From NCBI GenBank assembly GCA_947631085.1, contig CANRJY010000009.1, positions 1-64,000 on the forward strand: a stretch of 64,000 nucleotides of DNA, in the 5' to 3' direction. Numbering within the stretch: the first letter of the stretch is position 1; every line of letters begins with the position of its first letter. A program made the position numbers and the translations under genes. Below, piece by piece: positions 1 through 9,340 of this stretch. The notes below the pieces were generated by a model, which did no database searches, was not told the origin of the DNA, and worked only from the letters and a program-made list of their open reading frames with translations. Source of the DNA: an uncultured Clostridia bacterium. GTDB lineage: Bacteria; Bacillota; Clostridia; UBA1381.

Positions 1-7
1 TTATTTT

Positions 8-31
8 TTATCCTGTTTCAAAATTTTTCAT
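8..31 (-). other. Seven-codon leader-like ORF at window edge
   Basis: On the minus strand an ATG at position 31 follows a good GGAG ribosome binding site about six bases away, and the frame closes after seven codons (M-K-N-F-E-T-G) at a TAA. It lies about 65 bases behind a consensus-like promoter. It may be a leader peptide for a gene beyond the left edge, or chance. Nothing is recognised in it. Confidence 0.25.
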
Positions 32-103
32 CTTTTTCTCCTTTTCCTATTGACTTTTAATAGTTAGTCTTTCTTAATATTTTGCGTTTCAGCAACTTTG
101 TCT

Positions 104-132
104 ATTATACAACATTTTACCGCATATTGCAA
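104..132 (-). promoter_or_regulatory. Sigma-A-type promoter reading left out of the window
   Basis: Minus-strand TTGCAA (127-132) and TATAAT (104-109) are separated by exactly 17 bases. It fires away from the exonuclease gene toward the left edge. Confidence 0.5.
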
Positions 133-179
133 GGAAAAATTTAAAGCTTAGAAAATATTATAAAAAATGTAATATTTCT

Positions 180-208
180 TTGACATTCGTAGGAAAAAGT
201 TGTATAAT
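180..208 (+). promoter_or_regulatory. Sigma-A promoter of the exonuclease gene
   Basis: A perfect TTGACA (180-185) and TATAAT (203-208) stand 17 bases apart, about 35 bases before the exonuclease start codon. Confidence 0.7.
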
Positions 209-242
209 ATCTTGGAATGAGTTTTGATTTGGAGATAATATT

Positions 243-872
243 ATGGATTTTGTCGCTATAGACTTTGAAACAGCCACGTCAAATTACACAAGTATTTGCA
301 GTATGGGTATATGCGTGGTTGAAAATAATATAATAACGGACCGTAAAGAAATATATATTCGCCCCGTACCGTTCGAATTTCACGAATACAACATTCAAAT
401 ACACGGCATAACGCCCGAAATGGTTGCGAACAAGCCCACGTTTGACATGTATTGGAACGAGGTGAAGCCGTATCTTGAGGGAAAGACCGTAATCGCGCAT
501 AACGCGGGCTTCGATGTGGGCGCGCTATGCGCTACGCTCGACTACTTCGGAATAGAATACCCGACGTTCGACTATCTTTGCACGGTAAAGCTTTCGCAAA
601 AGGCGTACCCCGAGCTTAAAAGCCATAAGCTAAACAACCTCTGCGCGGCTCTCGGAGTCACTTTTGAACACCATCAGGCATACGACGACGCGTACGCGTG
701 CGCGAAGGTTCTTCTGCGGATTTTGGAGGATTACAGCTTGTACACGCTCGGCGAGGTCGATGAATGCTTTGAAATAGAGGTGGGACATTTGTACCCCGGC
801 TGTCATATGCCGTGCAGAAAAAACAAGAAAAAGGAAAAACAAAAAACAGAGAAAATACCGTCCAAAAAATAA
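243..872 (+). CDS. DnaQ-like 3'-5' exonuclease (DEDDh family)
   Basis: This 209-residue protein has the fold of the epsilon subunit/RNase T exonuclease family, which removes nucleotides from 3' ends in the cytoplasm. The DEDDh residues are visible: DFET at residues 7-10, HNAGFD from residue 86, and H144 with D149 in the HHQAYDDA segment. After residue 180 a short tail carries two cysteines (GCHMPC) and a lysine-rich end, which is not part of the catalytic domain and might bind metal or nucleic acid. The gene is monocistronic, with its own promoter and a terminator overlapping its stop codon. It is a stand-alone exonuclease, distinct from the proofreading domain built into PolC at 5-9 kb. The family is clear; the substrate is not. 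Confidence 0.85.
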   Translation: MDFVAIDFETATSNYTSICSMGICVVENNIITDRKEIYIRPVPFEFHEYNIQIHGITPEMVANKPTFDMYWNEVKPYLEGKTVIAHNAGFDVGALCATLDYFGIEYPTFDYLCTVKLSQKAYPELKSHKLNNLCAALGVTFEHHQAYDDAYACAKVLLRILEDYSLYTLGEVDECFEIEVGHLYPGCHMPCRKNKKKEKQKTEKIPSKK

Positions 873-884
873 CGGACGGTATTT
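853..884 (+). terminator. Hairpin overlapping the exonuclease stop codon
   Basis: An 11-bp stem (853-863 with 874-884) has a 10-base loop containing the TAA stop. The T run after it is short, so termination may be partial. Confidence 0.5.
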
Positions 885-910
885 ACATTTCGAGTATTAT
901 TTAGTATAAT
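882..910 (+). promoter_or_regulatory. Promoter of the FeoA-FeoB fusion gene
   Basis: TTTACA (882-887), a 17-base spacer and TATAAT (905-910) lie about 30 bases before the start codon. The -35 overlaps the preceding terminator. Confidence 0.5.
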
Positions 911-938
911 TATATTATCTGATATTGGGGGCGGAAAA

Positions 939-3284
939 ATGACATTAAAGGAACTTGAAATCGGAAAATCGGCAATCATAACCGCCGTAGGCGGAGAGGG
1001 CGCGCTCAGGCAGCACTTTCTTGACATGGGCGTTATTCCCGACGCGGAGGTTACGCTAGTAAAATACGCGCCTATGGGCGATCCTATGGAGCTTTTGATA
1101 CACGGCTACGAGCTTACGCTTCGGCTTGACGACGCGGAAAAAATAGAAATAAAGCCTGTAGATACAACAACGGAAAAAGCCGCGGACAAAAGCGACAGAC
1201 GCAGACGCGAGCACCCGGGTCTCGGCGAGGGCGGACGCTTTCACGAAAAGAAAAGCGAAAATCCGCTTCCGAAAGGGACGGTGCTGACATTCGCGCTCGC
1301 GGGCAACCAAAACTGCGGCAAAACCACGCTTTTTAACCAACTCACCGGCGCAAATCAGCATGTCGGCAATTTCCCGGGCGTAACGGTAGATAAAAAGAGC
1401 GGTCCAATACGCGGCGACACGCATACGCTCGTGACGGATTTGCCCGGCATTTACTCGCTTTCGCCCTACAGCAGCGAGGAGATCGTGACGCGTCAATTCA
1501 TTCTCGACGAAAAGCCCTACGGCATTATAAACATCGCCGACGCGACTAACATCGAGCGCAATTTATACCTCACAATGCAGCTTATGGAGCTTGACATACC
1601 TATGGTTCTCGCGCTCAACATGATGGACGAGGTACGCTCGAACGGCGGCGCGGTTTACATAAATGAGATGGAGGAAATGCTCGGAATACCCGTTATCCCG
1701 ATATCGGCGGCGAAAAACGAGGGTATCGGCGAGCTTATAAGCCACGCGATGCACGTCGCGCAGTATCAGGAAAAGCCGCGTCCGACAGACTTCTGCGGAC
1801 CTGAAAATAACACGGCGGCAGTTCACCGCTGTCTGCACGCTATTATGAGCCTTATCGAGGATCACGCGGAAAACGCAGGAATACCTCCGCGCTTCGCCGC
1901 GAGCAAGCTCGTAGAGGGCGACGAGATAGTCACCGAAGCGCTGAAGCTTTCGGACAGGGAAAAGGAAATCGTAGAGGAAATAATATGTCAAATGGAAACT
2001 GAGCGCGGGCTTGACCGAGCGGCGGCGATAGCGGATATGCGTTTCACATTTATCAAGAGCATATGCGAAAAATGCGTAGTCCGTCCGCGCGAGAGCAAGG
2101 AGCACGAGCGAAGCCGCAAAATCGACGCTGTTCTGACGGGCAAATACACGGCTCTGCCCGCGTTTATCGGGATCATGGCTTTGATATTTTGGCTTACGTT
2201 CAACGTGATAGGCGCGTGGATGCAGAGCGCACTCGAAAGCGGAATAGATTTGCTTACAAATCTCGCAGACCAAGCGCTCGGGGCGTGGCATGTAAACACG
2301 GTGTTGCACTCGCTTATAGTGGACGGCATTTTCAACGGCGTTGGAAGCGTATTGAGCTTCCTTCCGATTATCGTGACGCTGTTTTTCTTCCTGTCTCTTT
2401 TGGAGGACAGCGGCTACATGGCGCGCGTGGCGTTTGTTATGGACAAACTGCTCAGACGCATAGGCTTGTCGGGCCGAAGTATAGTTCCTATGCTTATCGG
2501 CTTCGGCTGCACAGTCCCGGGAGTTATGGCAAGCCGCACTCTGCCGTCGGCGAGGGACAGAAAAATGACGATTATGATGACGCCGTTTATGAGCTGTACC
2601 GCGAAGCTGCCCATCTATGCGTTTCTGACAGCCGCGTTTTTTCCGAAATACGGCGGTCTGGTAATGATAAGCCTGTATATTATCGGTATACTCGTCGGAA
2701 TACTTTTCGCGCTGATATCGCGTAAGATCCTGTTCAAGGGCGAGGCTGTACCGTTCGTAATGGAGCTTCCCAACTACCGTATGCCGGGCGCAAAAAACGT
2801 CGCGCGGCTTTTATGGGACAAAGCGAAAGACTTCTTGCAGCGCGCTTTTACGGTAATATTCGTTGCGACGATCATCATATGGTTTTTACAGACGTTCGAT
2901 ATGCGCCTTAATCTCGTAGATAATTCAAGCGAGAGCATACTCGCCGCTATCGCGGGAGTGATAGCTCCGATTTTCAAGCCTTTAGGCTTCGGCGACTGGC
3001 GCGTTTCCACGTCGCTTATCGCGGGATTTATGGCGAAGGAAAGCGTTGTTTCGACCATATCGGTGCTTTTCGGAAGTACGGCGGCGATGATAGAGACTAT
3101 AACACCGCTCGCGGCAATGTCGCTTCTTGTATTCTGCCTGTTATATACGCCGTGCGTCGCGGCGGTATCGTCGATAAAACGCGAGCTCGGCGGAAAATGG
3201 GCGTTCTGTATCGTCGTAATGCAGTGCGCGATAGCGTGGGTATGCGCGTTTATTGTGAGATTGATCGGTATGATTTTTGTATAA
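939..3284 (+). CDS. feoB: FeoA-FeoB fusion ferrous iron transporter
   Basis: This 781-residue protein joins a FeoA (SH3-like) domain at about residues 1-75 to a full FeoB GTPase and permease. A charged linker follows the FeoA part. The G-domain starts near residue 120 (GNQNCGKTTLFNQLTG) and continues with DLPGIYSLSPY (G3) and NMMD (G4). The membrane part from about residue 395 carries the two Gate repeats and the conserved segments GYMARVAFVMD and GCTVPGVMASRT. FeoB moves Fe2+ across the inner membrane using its GTPase domain. In most Clostridia FeoA is a separate peptide; here it is fused in frame with no sign of a frameshift. A second, unfused feo operon lies at 17.1-19.9 kb. GGGGGCGG precedes the ATG by about six bases. 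Confidence 0.95.
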   Translation: MTLKELEIGKSAIITAVGGEGALRQHFLDMGVIPDAEVTLVKYAPMGDPMELLIHGYELTLRLDDAEKIEIKPVDTTTEKAADKSDRRRREHPGLGEGGRFHEKKSENPLPKGTVLTFALAGNQNCGKTTLFNQLTGANQHVGNFPGVTVDKKSGPIRGDTHTLVTDLPGIYSLSPYSSEEIVTRQFILDEKPYGIINIADATNIERNLYLTMQLMELDIPMVLALNMMDEVRSNGGAVYINEMEEMLGIPVIPISAAKNEGIGELISHAMHVAQYQEKPRPTDFCGPENNTAAVHRCLHAIMSLIEDHAENAGIPPRFAASKLVEGDEIVTEALKLSDREKEIVEEIICQMETERGLDRAAAIADMRFTFIKSICEKCVVRPRESKEHERSRKIDAVLTGKYTALPAFIGIMALIFWLTFNVIGAWMQSALESGIDLLTNLADQALGAWHVNTVLHSLIVDGIFNGVGSVLSFLPIIVTLFFFLSLLEDSGYMARVAFVMDKLLRRIGLSGRSIVPMLIGFGCTVPGVMASRTLPSARDRKMTIMMTPFMSCTAKLPIYAFLTAAFFPKYGGLVMISLYIIGILVGILFALISRKILFKGEAVPFVMELPNYRMPGAKNVARLLWDKAKDFLQRAFTVIFVATIIIWFLQTFDMRLNLVDNSSESILAAIAGVIAPIFKPLGFGDWRVSTSLIAGFMAKESVVSTISVLFGSTAAMIETITPLAAMSLLVFCLLYTPCVAAVSSIKRELGGKWAFCIVVMQCAIAWVCAFIVRLIGMIFV

Positions 3285-3310
3285 AAAACGGGTTTATTTG
3301 CCCGTTTTTT
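3283..3310. terminator. Bidirectional terminator between convergent genes
   Basis: AAAAAACGGG (3283-3292) and CCCGTTTTTT (3301-3310) form a 10-bp stem with A and T runs on each side. It serves feoB (+) and the nuclease-like gene (-). Confidence 0.75.
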
Positions 3311-4511
3311 ATTTTGAAAGCTCGTTTTTATATTCATCTCTGATCAACGCATACAATATAATGTGATTAATTATTTCCGTAAATTCGGGAGTATCGGCAT
3401 ACAGCGGTCTGTCTCCCGGACATTTTCCGAGAAAAATTTTACCGCCTTTGATCATGTTTTCGTCAGCCGCATACAGCCGTCTTTTAAGCTCCTCCGAACG
3501 GGCGCCTTTTTTCATCACGGCTCCGTTATGAGTAAGATAAAATACATTATCACGTACGGTAAGAAATTTATTCAGGTCAAGCTGCAGAGCCATTTCGTCA
3601 TGCTCATTGTCGCTTACGGAAACTACGAGCACGCTTTTTGACTCTCTGTTTCCGTATACCGGATCGTTTATTGATTTGCCCGTTGACATAATACCGATAT
3701 TTATTATCCTGTTTCCTTTTTTATAATCGTCTATCATAACGGAACGATATGTGCCCGTTCCGAATGTGCCGCCGGACGCGTCGCCGTAGCCCAAAAAATA
3801 GCAGCCCAGATCCTCCGTTATTTCAAAAAAATTATTTTTACTTTGCGGAATACTGTGTGACATATCACGAAGCGCGTCAAATATATTCGCGATATACGGT
3901 ATTAACTCTTCGGGCGTATCCTCTCCTGCGTATCCGTTGATCAAGCCGTCTTTTTTTATAAAATCAATATTGAACAGTTCTTCCGCGGTGCATCTTCTGA
4001 AGGTATGCGGATGATCAGCCTCTCCCGCGCCGATAAGCATATTACCGTAATTTACCGCGCCGTCAAGCAAAACATATGTCTTTTTTTCATTGTCATACCG
4101 AAATTGGAACAGCTCCGAACCGTTTGTTAAAATGACATAGCCGCATAAAACCGCGTCCGCATAACGGCACGCCTGACCGACGGTCTGAGCCGTCAAAGGA
4201 ACGCTTGCCGCTTTACATTCAACTATCGCAAGCGTTTTGCGTTGATTATTTTCATTGATCGCATCAATAACAATATCAATACGTCCGTTTTCTTCAACTC
4301 CCTCATAACGGTGAAGATGTACCTCTGTTTCTATGTTACCGTGCGGCACGTCTAAATATTGTTCGAGATATACCGCTGTCTTCTGTCTGATCAATTCCTC
4401 CGGAGTTGACGGAAGAAAAATGTTCCTGTACGGATCGTAATACACACTTTTTCCGTTATTGTTATAAACCTTAGGCGTAGGAATTTTATCAAAAATTTTT
4501 CGTATATCCAT
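3309..4511 (-). CDS. Orphan protein with HsdR N-terminal nuclease-like domain
   Basis: This 400-residue protein resembles the N-terminal domain of type I restriction subunit HsdR. Residues 25-135 contain a PD-(D/E)XK-like core: the acidic RIDIVI strand, then AIVECKA. The rest (about 150-400) has no helicase motifs and I do not recognise it. It lacks the DEAD-box motor of a real HsdR, and no HsdM or HsdS is nearby, so it is not a restriction system on its own. It is the last gene of the minus-strand run after the metallophosphoesterase, 18 bases away, with GGGAGG before the ATG. It could be a stand-alone nuclease, a defence remnant or a DNA-metabolism accessory protein. Confidence 0.65.
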   Translation of the reverse strand: MDIRKIFDKIPTPKVYNNNGKSVYYDPYRNIFLPSTPEELIRQKTAVYLEQYLDVPHGNIETEVHLHRYEGVEENGRIDIVIDAINENNQRKTLAIVECKAASVPLTAQTVGQACRYADAVLCGYVILTNGSELFQFRYDNEKKTYVLLDGAVNYGNMLIGAGEADHPHTFRRCTAEELFNIDFIKKDGLINGYAGEDTPEELIPYIANIFDALRDMSHSIPQSKNNFFEITEDLGCYFLGYGDASGGTFGTGTYRSVMIDDYKKGNRIINIGIMSTGKSINDPVYGNRESKSVLVVSVSDNEHDEMALQLDLNKFLTVRDNVFYLTHNGAVMKKGARSEELKRRLYAADENMIKGGKIFLGKCPGDRPLYADTPEFTEIINHIILYALIRDEYKNELSK

Positions 4512-4529
4512 TGTTCCCTCCCGATATTT

Positions 4530-5228
4530 TTATTCCCGTATCAGCATAGGCTCGAAACGGAGGTAATCCGCCGAGACAAGCTTGTATTCTGTTCCGTCAA
4601 CTATACCCTCGACCGCGCTTTTGTGTGCCGGTCCGTGGAGGTGTCCGTAGAAGCATTTTTTTACTCCGTATTTTTTCATCACATCGGTAAACGCGTTCGG
4701 CTCGCGCTGTACGGATAACGGCGGATAGTGGGTAAACACTGTTATTTCATCACACTCCCCCGCCGTTTTTATCGACAGCTCCAAGCGCTGCGCCTCGCGG
4801 CTGAATATTTTCTCGTCCTCGTCGGAAAAACTCTCCCACGACGGGTTCAGCCAGCCGCGCGTTCCGCATATGGCGGTGTTTTCGTATTTGTATGAGTTGT
4901 TATGAAGGAAATCTATATCCGAAAAGCCATTGTCAGCGATAAAGGTCCTCAGCTTATTAAGCGTCGTCCACCAATAATCGTGGTTGCCCTTCAGCAGTAT
5001 TTTCCGTCCGTTGAGCTTATGCAGAAACTCGAAATCCCTGTACGACTGCTCAAGATATGTCGCCCAGGAAAAGTCACCTGGCATTACTACCGTGTCGCCG
5101 GTCTTTATTTTGCTTTGCCAGTTGTCCGCGAGCCGCTCAACATAGCCGCTCCATGCGGCGCCGAATATATCCATCGGCTTGTCTATTCCGAGCGGTAAAT
5201 GCAAATCCGCGATTGTGTAAAGCGCCAT
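4530..5228 (-). CDS. Calcineurin-like metallophosphoesterase
   Basis: This 232-residue enzyme shows the metal-binding motifs of the calcineurin-like phosphoesterases: DLHL near residue 8, GDFSW near 52, KGNHDYWW near 80, THYPP near 165 and YGHLHG near 195. There is no signal peptide, so it acts in the cytoplasm, most likely on a phosphodiester. The gene starts 13 bases after the polC stop and is probably co-transcribed with it. The sub-family is that of short predicted phosphohydrolases common in Clostridia; the substrate is unknown. Confidence 0.85.
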   Translation of the reverse strand: MALYTIADLHLPLGIDKPMDIFGAAWSGYVERLADNWQSKIKTGDTVVMPGDFSWATYLEQSYRDFEFLHKLNGRKILLKGNHDYWWTTLNKLRTFIADNGFSDIDFLHNNSYKYENTAICGTRGWLNPSWESFSDEDEKIFSREAQRLELSIKTAGECDEITVFTHYPPLSVQREPNAFTDVMKKYGVKKCFYGHLHGPAHKSAVEGIVDGTEYKLVSADYLRFEPMLIRE

Positions 5229-5241
5229 ATATTATCTCCTT

Positions 5242-8200
5242 TTAATCAAACAGCGATACCTGATCCGCGTCAGGAAGCTCGCTGAAACAGCCGTTCGCCT
5301 CTAATATATCGAGCATCGATTTTGTTACTCCCGTCCTTAAACGCAAATCCTCAACGGTTTTAAATTCACCCTTTTCGCGTTCCGCCGTTATACTTTCCGC
5401 CGCCGTGTCGCTCATTCCAGGGAGCGAATTTAGGGGCGGCAAAATTCCTTCGGGAGTCTGCAAAAAGTGAGTCGCATGGGATTTGTATAGATCCACCTTC
5501 ACAAAATTAATTCCGCGCGCGTACATCTCTATGCACAGCTCCAAAATCGGAACGAGGTTCTCCTCCTTCGGTGTAACCGTTCCGTCGCTCTTTTTTTTCT
5601 GTATATCCTTAAGGGCAGCACGGGCTGTTTCCATGCCGTTCGCCATTATGGACGCGTCGAATAAATCGGCTCTTACCGAAAATGTCGCCATATAGAACGC
5701 CTCGGGATAATGCACCTTAAAATACGCTATTCTGAACGCCATCGTAACATACGCGACCGCGTGCGCCTTCGGGAACATGTATTTTATCTTTTTACACGAG
5801 TCAAGATACCACTCCGGCACGTCCGCCGCGCGCATAGCTTCCTCATCCTCGGGCTTTAATCCCTTGCCCTTTCTGACCGATTCCATGATCCTGAACGAAT
5901 GTCCCGCTTCCACGCCTTTTGAAATAAGGTAGATCATAATATCGTCACGGCAGCAGATGGATTCGGAAAGTGTCGTTACGCCCTGACGGATATAATCCTG
6001 AGCGTTATTGAGCCACACATCCGTGCCGTGGGAAAGTCCGGAAATCCTGACAAGCTCAGAAAACATTGTCGGCTTCGTGTCCTCAAGCATCTGACGCACA
6101 AATTTTGTTCCGAACTCTGGAACGCCGTATGTGCCTAAGTTTGTGCCGATGTCATCCTTGAGCTTGAGCGCCTTGTTAGACGTAAACAAACTCAGCGTTT
6201 CCTTGTCGTCAAGCGGGATTTTGCGCGCGTCCACGCCGGTTATGTCCATTAGCATTCGAATTACCGTGGGATCGTCGTGACCGAGCTCGTCGAGCTTCAG
6301 AAGGTTTTGGTCGATCGAGTGATAATCAAAATGCGTTGTTATTATCGTTGAGTTAGGGTCGTCCGCCGGATGCTGTACGGGACAAAATTCATGGATATTG
6401 TTTGTGTACGGTACAACGATTATACCTCCCGGGTGCTGTCCCGACGTGCGCTTTACTCCGACGCAGCCCTGCGCGAGACGGTTCATTTCCGCCTGACGCA
6501 TAGTAATACCCCTGTCCTCGCAGTAGCGTTTTACATATCCGAACGCGGTCTTTTCCGCGACAGTTCCTATCGTTCCCGCGCGGAAAACGAATCCCTCTCC
6601 GAAAAATGTTTCCGTGTATTTATGGATGACGGGCTGATATTCGCCGGAAAAATTCAAGTCAATATCAGGCTCCTTATCGCCCTTGAAGCCGAGGAAGGTT
6701 TCAAAAGGTATGTCGTGTCCGTCCTTTTTATACGGCGTACCGCATTTGGGACAAACTTTGTCGGGCAGGTCGCAGCCCGAAACGCCGGCGCTGCCCTCGA
6801 CAAATTCCGAATTTTTACAGTTCGGGCAGATATAGTGCGGCGGAAGTGAATTGACCTCCGTTATGTCCGACAAAAACGCCACAAACGACGAGCCTACCGA
6901 GCCTCTCGAGCCTACGAGATAGCCGTCCTGGAGCGAATGGCGCACAAGCTCCTGCGCTATTCTGTACATTACCGAGAAGCCGTACGTCGTAATCGAGTGA
7001 AGCTCCTTGTCGAGCCTTTCCTGAACAATCGGCGGAAGCGGGTCCCCGTAAATTTCCTTCGCTTTTTTCATGGAATCGTTTACAATTCCCTCCTCCGCGC
7101 CCTCGACAACAGGCGGGCATTTTTCCTTTGGTATCGGACGCACGTTTTCTATCATGTCCGCGATTTTATTTGTATTTGTGACTACCACCTCATATGCTTT
7201 TTCCTTGCCGAGATATTTAAATTCCTCAAGCATTTCCTCGGTTGTGCGCAAATACAGCGGTGCCTGATTGTCCGCGTCCTTGAAGCCCTTGTAATTCATA
7301 AGTATTTTTCTGTAGTCCGCTCCCTCGGGATCAAGAAAATGCACGTCGCATGTGGCGCAGACGGGTTTGTTGTATTTCTCGCCGAGCTTTACAATACGGC
7401 GGTTAAAATCCATAAGGTGCTCATCGGACGTTACCTGCGGGAAATCATCAGAATACTTCATATACTCGTTATTTCCGATAGGCTGAATTTCGAGATAATC
7501 GTAAAAATCAACCATATCCTTCAGTTCTTCGTCCATTTTTCCGTCAACGACCGCGCGGAACAGCTCGCCTGCCTCGCACGCAGAGCCGAGAATAAGTCCT
7601 TCGCGCTTCTCCTCGAGCAAACTGCGCGGTATTCTCGGAGTGCGGTAAAAATAATTGAGATGCGACGCGGATATCATTTCATATATGTGTCTCAGACCAA
7701 TCTGATTTTTCGCTAAAATTATTATGTGATACGCCTTTGTTTTTTTCGCCGCGCCGCGCAAATCAAAAGCGTCGTTCAGCTTAGAGATCTCCGTTTTTCC
7801 CTGTTCTCGGAGCTCGGCGAGCATCTTAACAAACGCGTCGGCGGTAGCTTTTGCATCGTCCACCGCGCGATGATGATTATCGAGAATTACATTCAGATTT
7901 TTCGCGAGCGTGTCAAGACGGTGGTTATTCCATTCCGGATACATACAGCGCGCGAGAGTGAGCGTGTCGAGCACACAGAAATTATACGCAAGTCCGTTAC
8001 GCTCTGCCGCAGTCTTTATAAATCCCGTATCAAACGATGCATTGTGCGCCACAAGCACCGAATCCTTTGCAAATTCAAAGAAATCACCGAGTATCTCCCC
8101 GATTTTCGGCGCGTCCTTTACCATTTCGTTACTTATTCCGGTAAGACGCTCGATATTCTGCGGTATCGGCTGACACGGATTTACAAAAGTTGACCATCTG

Positions 8201-9279
8201 TCCGTAATCTCCCCGTTTACTACCTTAACAGCGCCTATTTCCGTTATCGCGTTTTTTTCATTGTTAAGTCCGGTTGTTTCTATGTCAAAAACCACAAATG
8301 GAGAGTTGATAGTTTCATTTCCGGCGTTATAGACTATTTTCGCCGCGTCATCCACCAAATAGCCCTCCACGCCGTATATGACCTTTATTTTCTCGTTCAG
8401 ATCTGACGCCTTCATCGCGTCCGGATAAGACTGAACCACGCCGTGGTCTGTAATCGCGATCGCCTTGTGTCCCCATTCGACAGCTCTGCCGATCAGCGCC
8501 TTGGTTTCGGAAACACCGTCCATCGCGGACATCTGCGTATGCAAATGCAGCTCGACGCGCTTTTCCTCGGCGTTATCCATACGCTTCGGCGGAGGCGCGA
8601 TCTCGGCTATGTCATTAAGCATTACGACCGCCTCACGCGCGTATTCGTCATACTGCGCTTTTCCTCGGCAAACGACGTAAATTCCGCCGCTTTTAATACC
8701 TGTCTTAAGTCTGCCGTAAAGTTTTTTAAAAGCGTCGTCATCGTTCTTTTTTGTAATGAACATTTTGCACGAAATCGAGTCGGTGTTATCGGTTATATCC
8801 ATTGTCAGAAGATGAAATTCCTTGCCTGTCTTTTTTGAGGTTATCTCTCTTTCGTCAGCAGCGAACACTCTTCCCGAAAATGTCACTCTCCCCGAATTTT
8901 CTCCTATTGAAGAAATGGGGACAATGCTGTCTTTGATGGGTCTGCCGTAAAGCATATCACTCACGTCCGCGTGTCCCAGCGTGCGCCGCGCCGTTTTCGG
9001 CGCGGACGGGTTATCAGTATAATTCTGCGGCACCTCATAAATCATAATATTTTTCTTTTCGCCGTCATTTTTCTCTTCCGCAATTACAATGACCTTGTTC
9101 AGATTGCACGCCTTTTTAACCTCTTCCGCGGCTTTATCGGCTATGTCTTGCGCTACGCTGTTTTGAAGAATTATCTTCATTTCCCGTTTTGATTTTGACA
9201 GCAATATTTTTTCAACAGAAAGATTAGCCAATTCCTCGTCCTTTATGGACGGAATAATCATTCCGAGTTTCGGTTTCAA
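5242..9279 (-). CDS. polC: DNA polymerase III alpha subunit, Gram-positive type (PolC)
   Basis: This 1345-residue protein is the replicative polymerase of Firmicutes. In order it has a shortened N-terminal region, an OB-fold segment (about 110-230), the first PHP half (VELHLHTQMSAMDG), an inserted DEDDh proofreading exonuclease (VFDIETTGL, LVAHNASFD, HRAVDDA; about 325-495), the second PHP half, and the C-family polymerase core. The core carries GSRGSVGSS, a four-cysteine zinc finger (CPNC and CPKC) and the catalytic acidic PDIDLNF. C-terminal helix-hairpin-helix segments follow. It is somewhat shorter than the Bacillus protein, chiefly at the N terminus. It lies downstream of purL and a phosphatase gene and upstream of the metallophosphoesterase. 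Confidence 0.97.
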   Translation of the reverse strand: MKPKLGMIIPSIKDEELANLSVEKILLSKSKREMKIILQNSVAQDIADKAAEEVKKACNLNKVIVIAEEKNDGEKKNIMIYEVPQNYTDNPSAPKTARRTLGHADVSDMLYGRPIKDSIVPISSIGENSGRVTFSGRVFAADEREITSKKTGKEFHLLTMDITDNTDSISCKMFITKKNDDDAFKKLYGRLKTGIKSGGIYVVCRGKAQYDEYAREAVVMLNDIAEIAPPPKRMDNAEEKRVELHLHTQMSAMDGVSETKALIGRAVEWGHKAIAITDHGVVQSYPDAMKASDLNEKIKVIYGVEGYLVDDAAKIVYNAGNETINSPFVVFDIETTGLNNEKNAITEIGAVKVVNGEITDRWSTFVNPCQPIPQNIERLTGISNEMVKDAPKIGEILGDFFEFAKDSVLVAHNASFDTGFIKTAAERNGLAYNFCVLDTLTLARCMYPEWNNHRLDTLAKNLNVILDNHHRAVDDAKATADAFVKMLAELREQGKTEISKLNDAFDLRGAAKKTKAYHIIILAKNQIGLRHIYEMISASHLNYFYRTPRIPRSLLEEKREGLILGSACEAGELFRAVVDGKMDEELKDMVDFYDYLEIQPIGNNEYMKYSDDFPQVTSDEHLMDFNRRIVKLGEKYNKPVCATCDVHFLDPEGADYRKILMNYKGFKDADNQAPLYLRTTEEMLEEFKYLGKEKAYEVVVTNTNKIADMIENVRPIPKEKCPPVVEGAEEGIVNDSMKKAKEIYGDPLPPIVQERLDKELHSITTYGFSVMYRIAQELVRHSLQDGYLVGSRGSVGSSFVAFLSDITEVNSLPPHYICPNCKNSEFVEGSAGVSGCDLPDKVCPKCGTPYKKDGHDIPFETFLGFKGDKEPDIDLNFSGEYQPVIHKYTETFFGEGFVFRAGTIGTVAEKTAFGYVKRYCEDRGITMRQAEMNRLAQGCVGVKRTSGQHPGGIIVVPYTNNIHEFCPVQHPADDPNSTIITTHFDYHSIDQNLLKLDELGHDDPTVIRMLMDITGVDARKIPLDDKETLSLFTSNKALKLKDDIGTNLGTYGVPEFGTKFVRQMLEDTKPTMFSELVRISGLSHGTDVWLNNAQDYIRQGVTTLSESICCRDDIMIYLISKGVEAGHSFRIMESVRKGKGLKPEDEEAMRAADVPEWYLDSCKKIKYMFPKAHAVAYVTMAFRIAYFKVHYPEAFYMATFSVRADLFDASIMANGMETARAALKDIQKKKSDGTVTPKEENLVPILELCIEMYARGINFVKVDLYKSHATHFLQTPEGILPPLNSLPGMSDTAAESITAEREKGEFKTVEDLRLRTGVTKSMLDILEANGCFSELPDADQVSLFD

Positions 9280-9307
9280 GAAAATTCAACCCTTTCCAAT
9301 GTATACA

Positions 9308-9325
9308 GGGCTGCATACGCAGCCC
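9308..9325 (-). other. Hairpin between purL and polC
   Basis: GGGCTGC and GCAGCCC form a perfect 7-bp stem with a four-base loop in the 61-base gap between purL and polC. There is no T run on either strand, so it is more likely an RNA-stability or processing element than a full terminator. Confidence 0.35.
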
Positions 9326-9340
9326 GTTGATACTGTTTTA

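Noticed and set aside
3309-4511. A type I restriction-modification system
   Set aside because: No HsdM, HsdS or helicase domain is present; only an HsdR N-terminal-like domain is seen.
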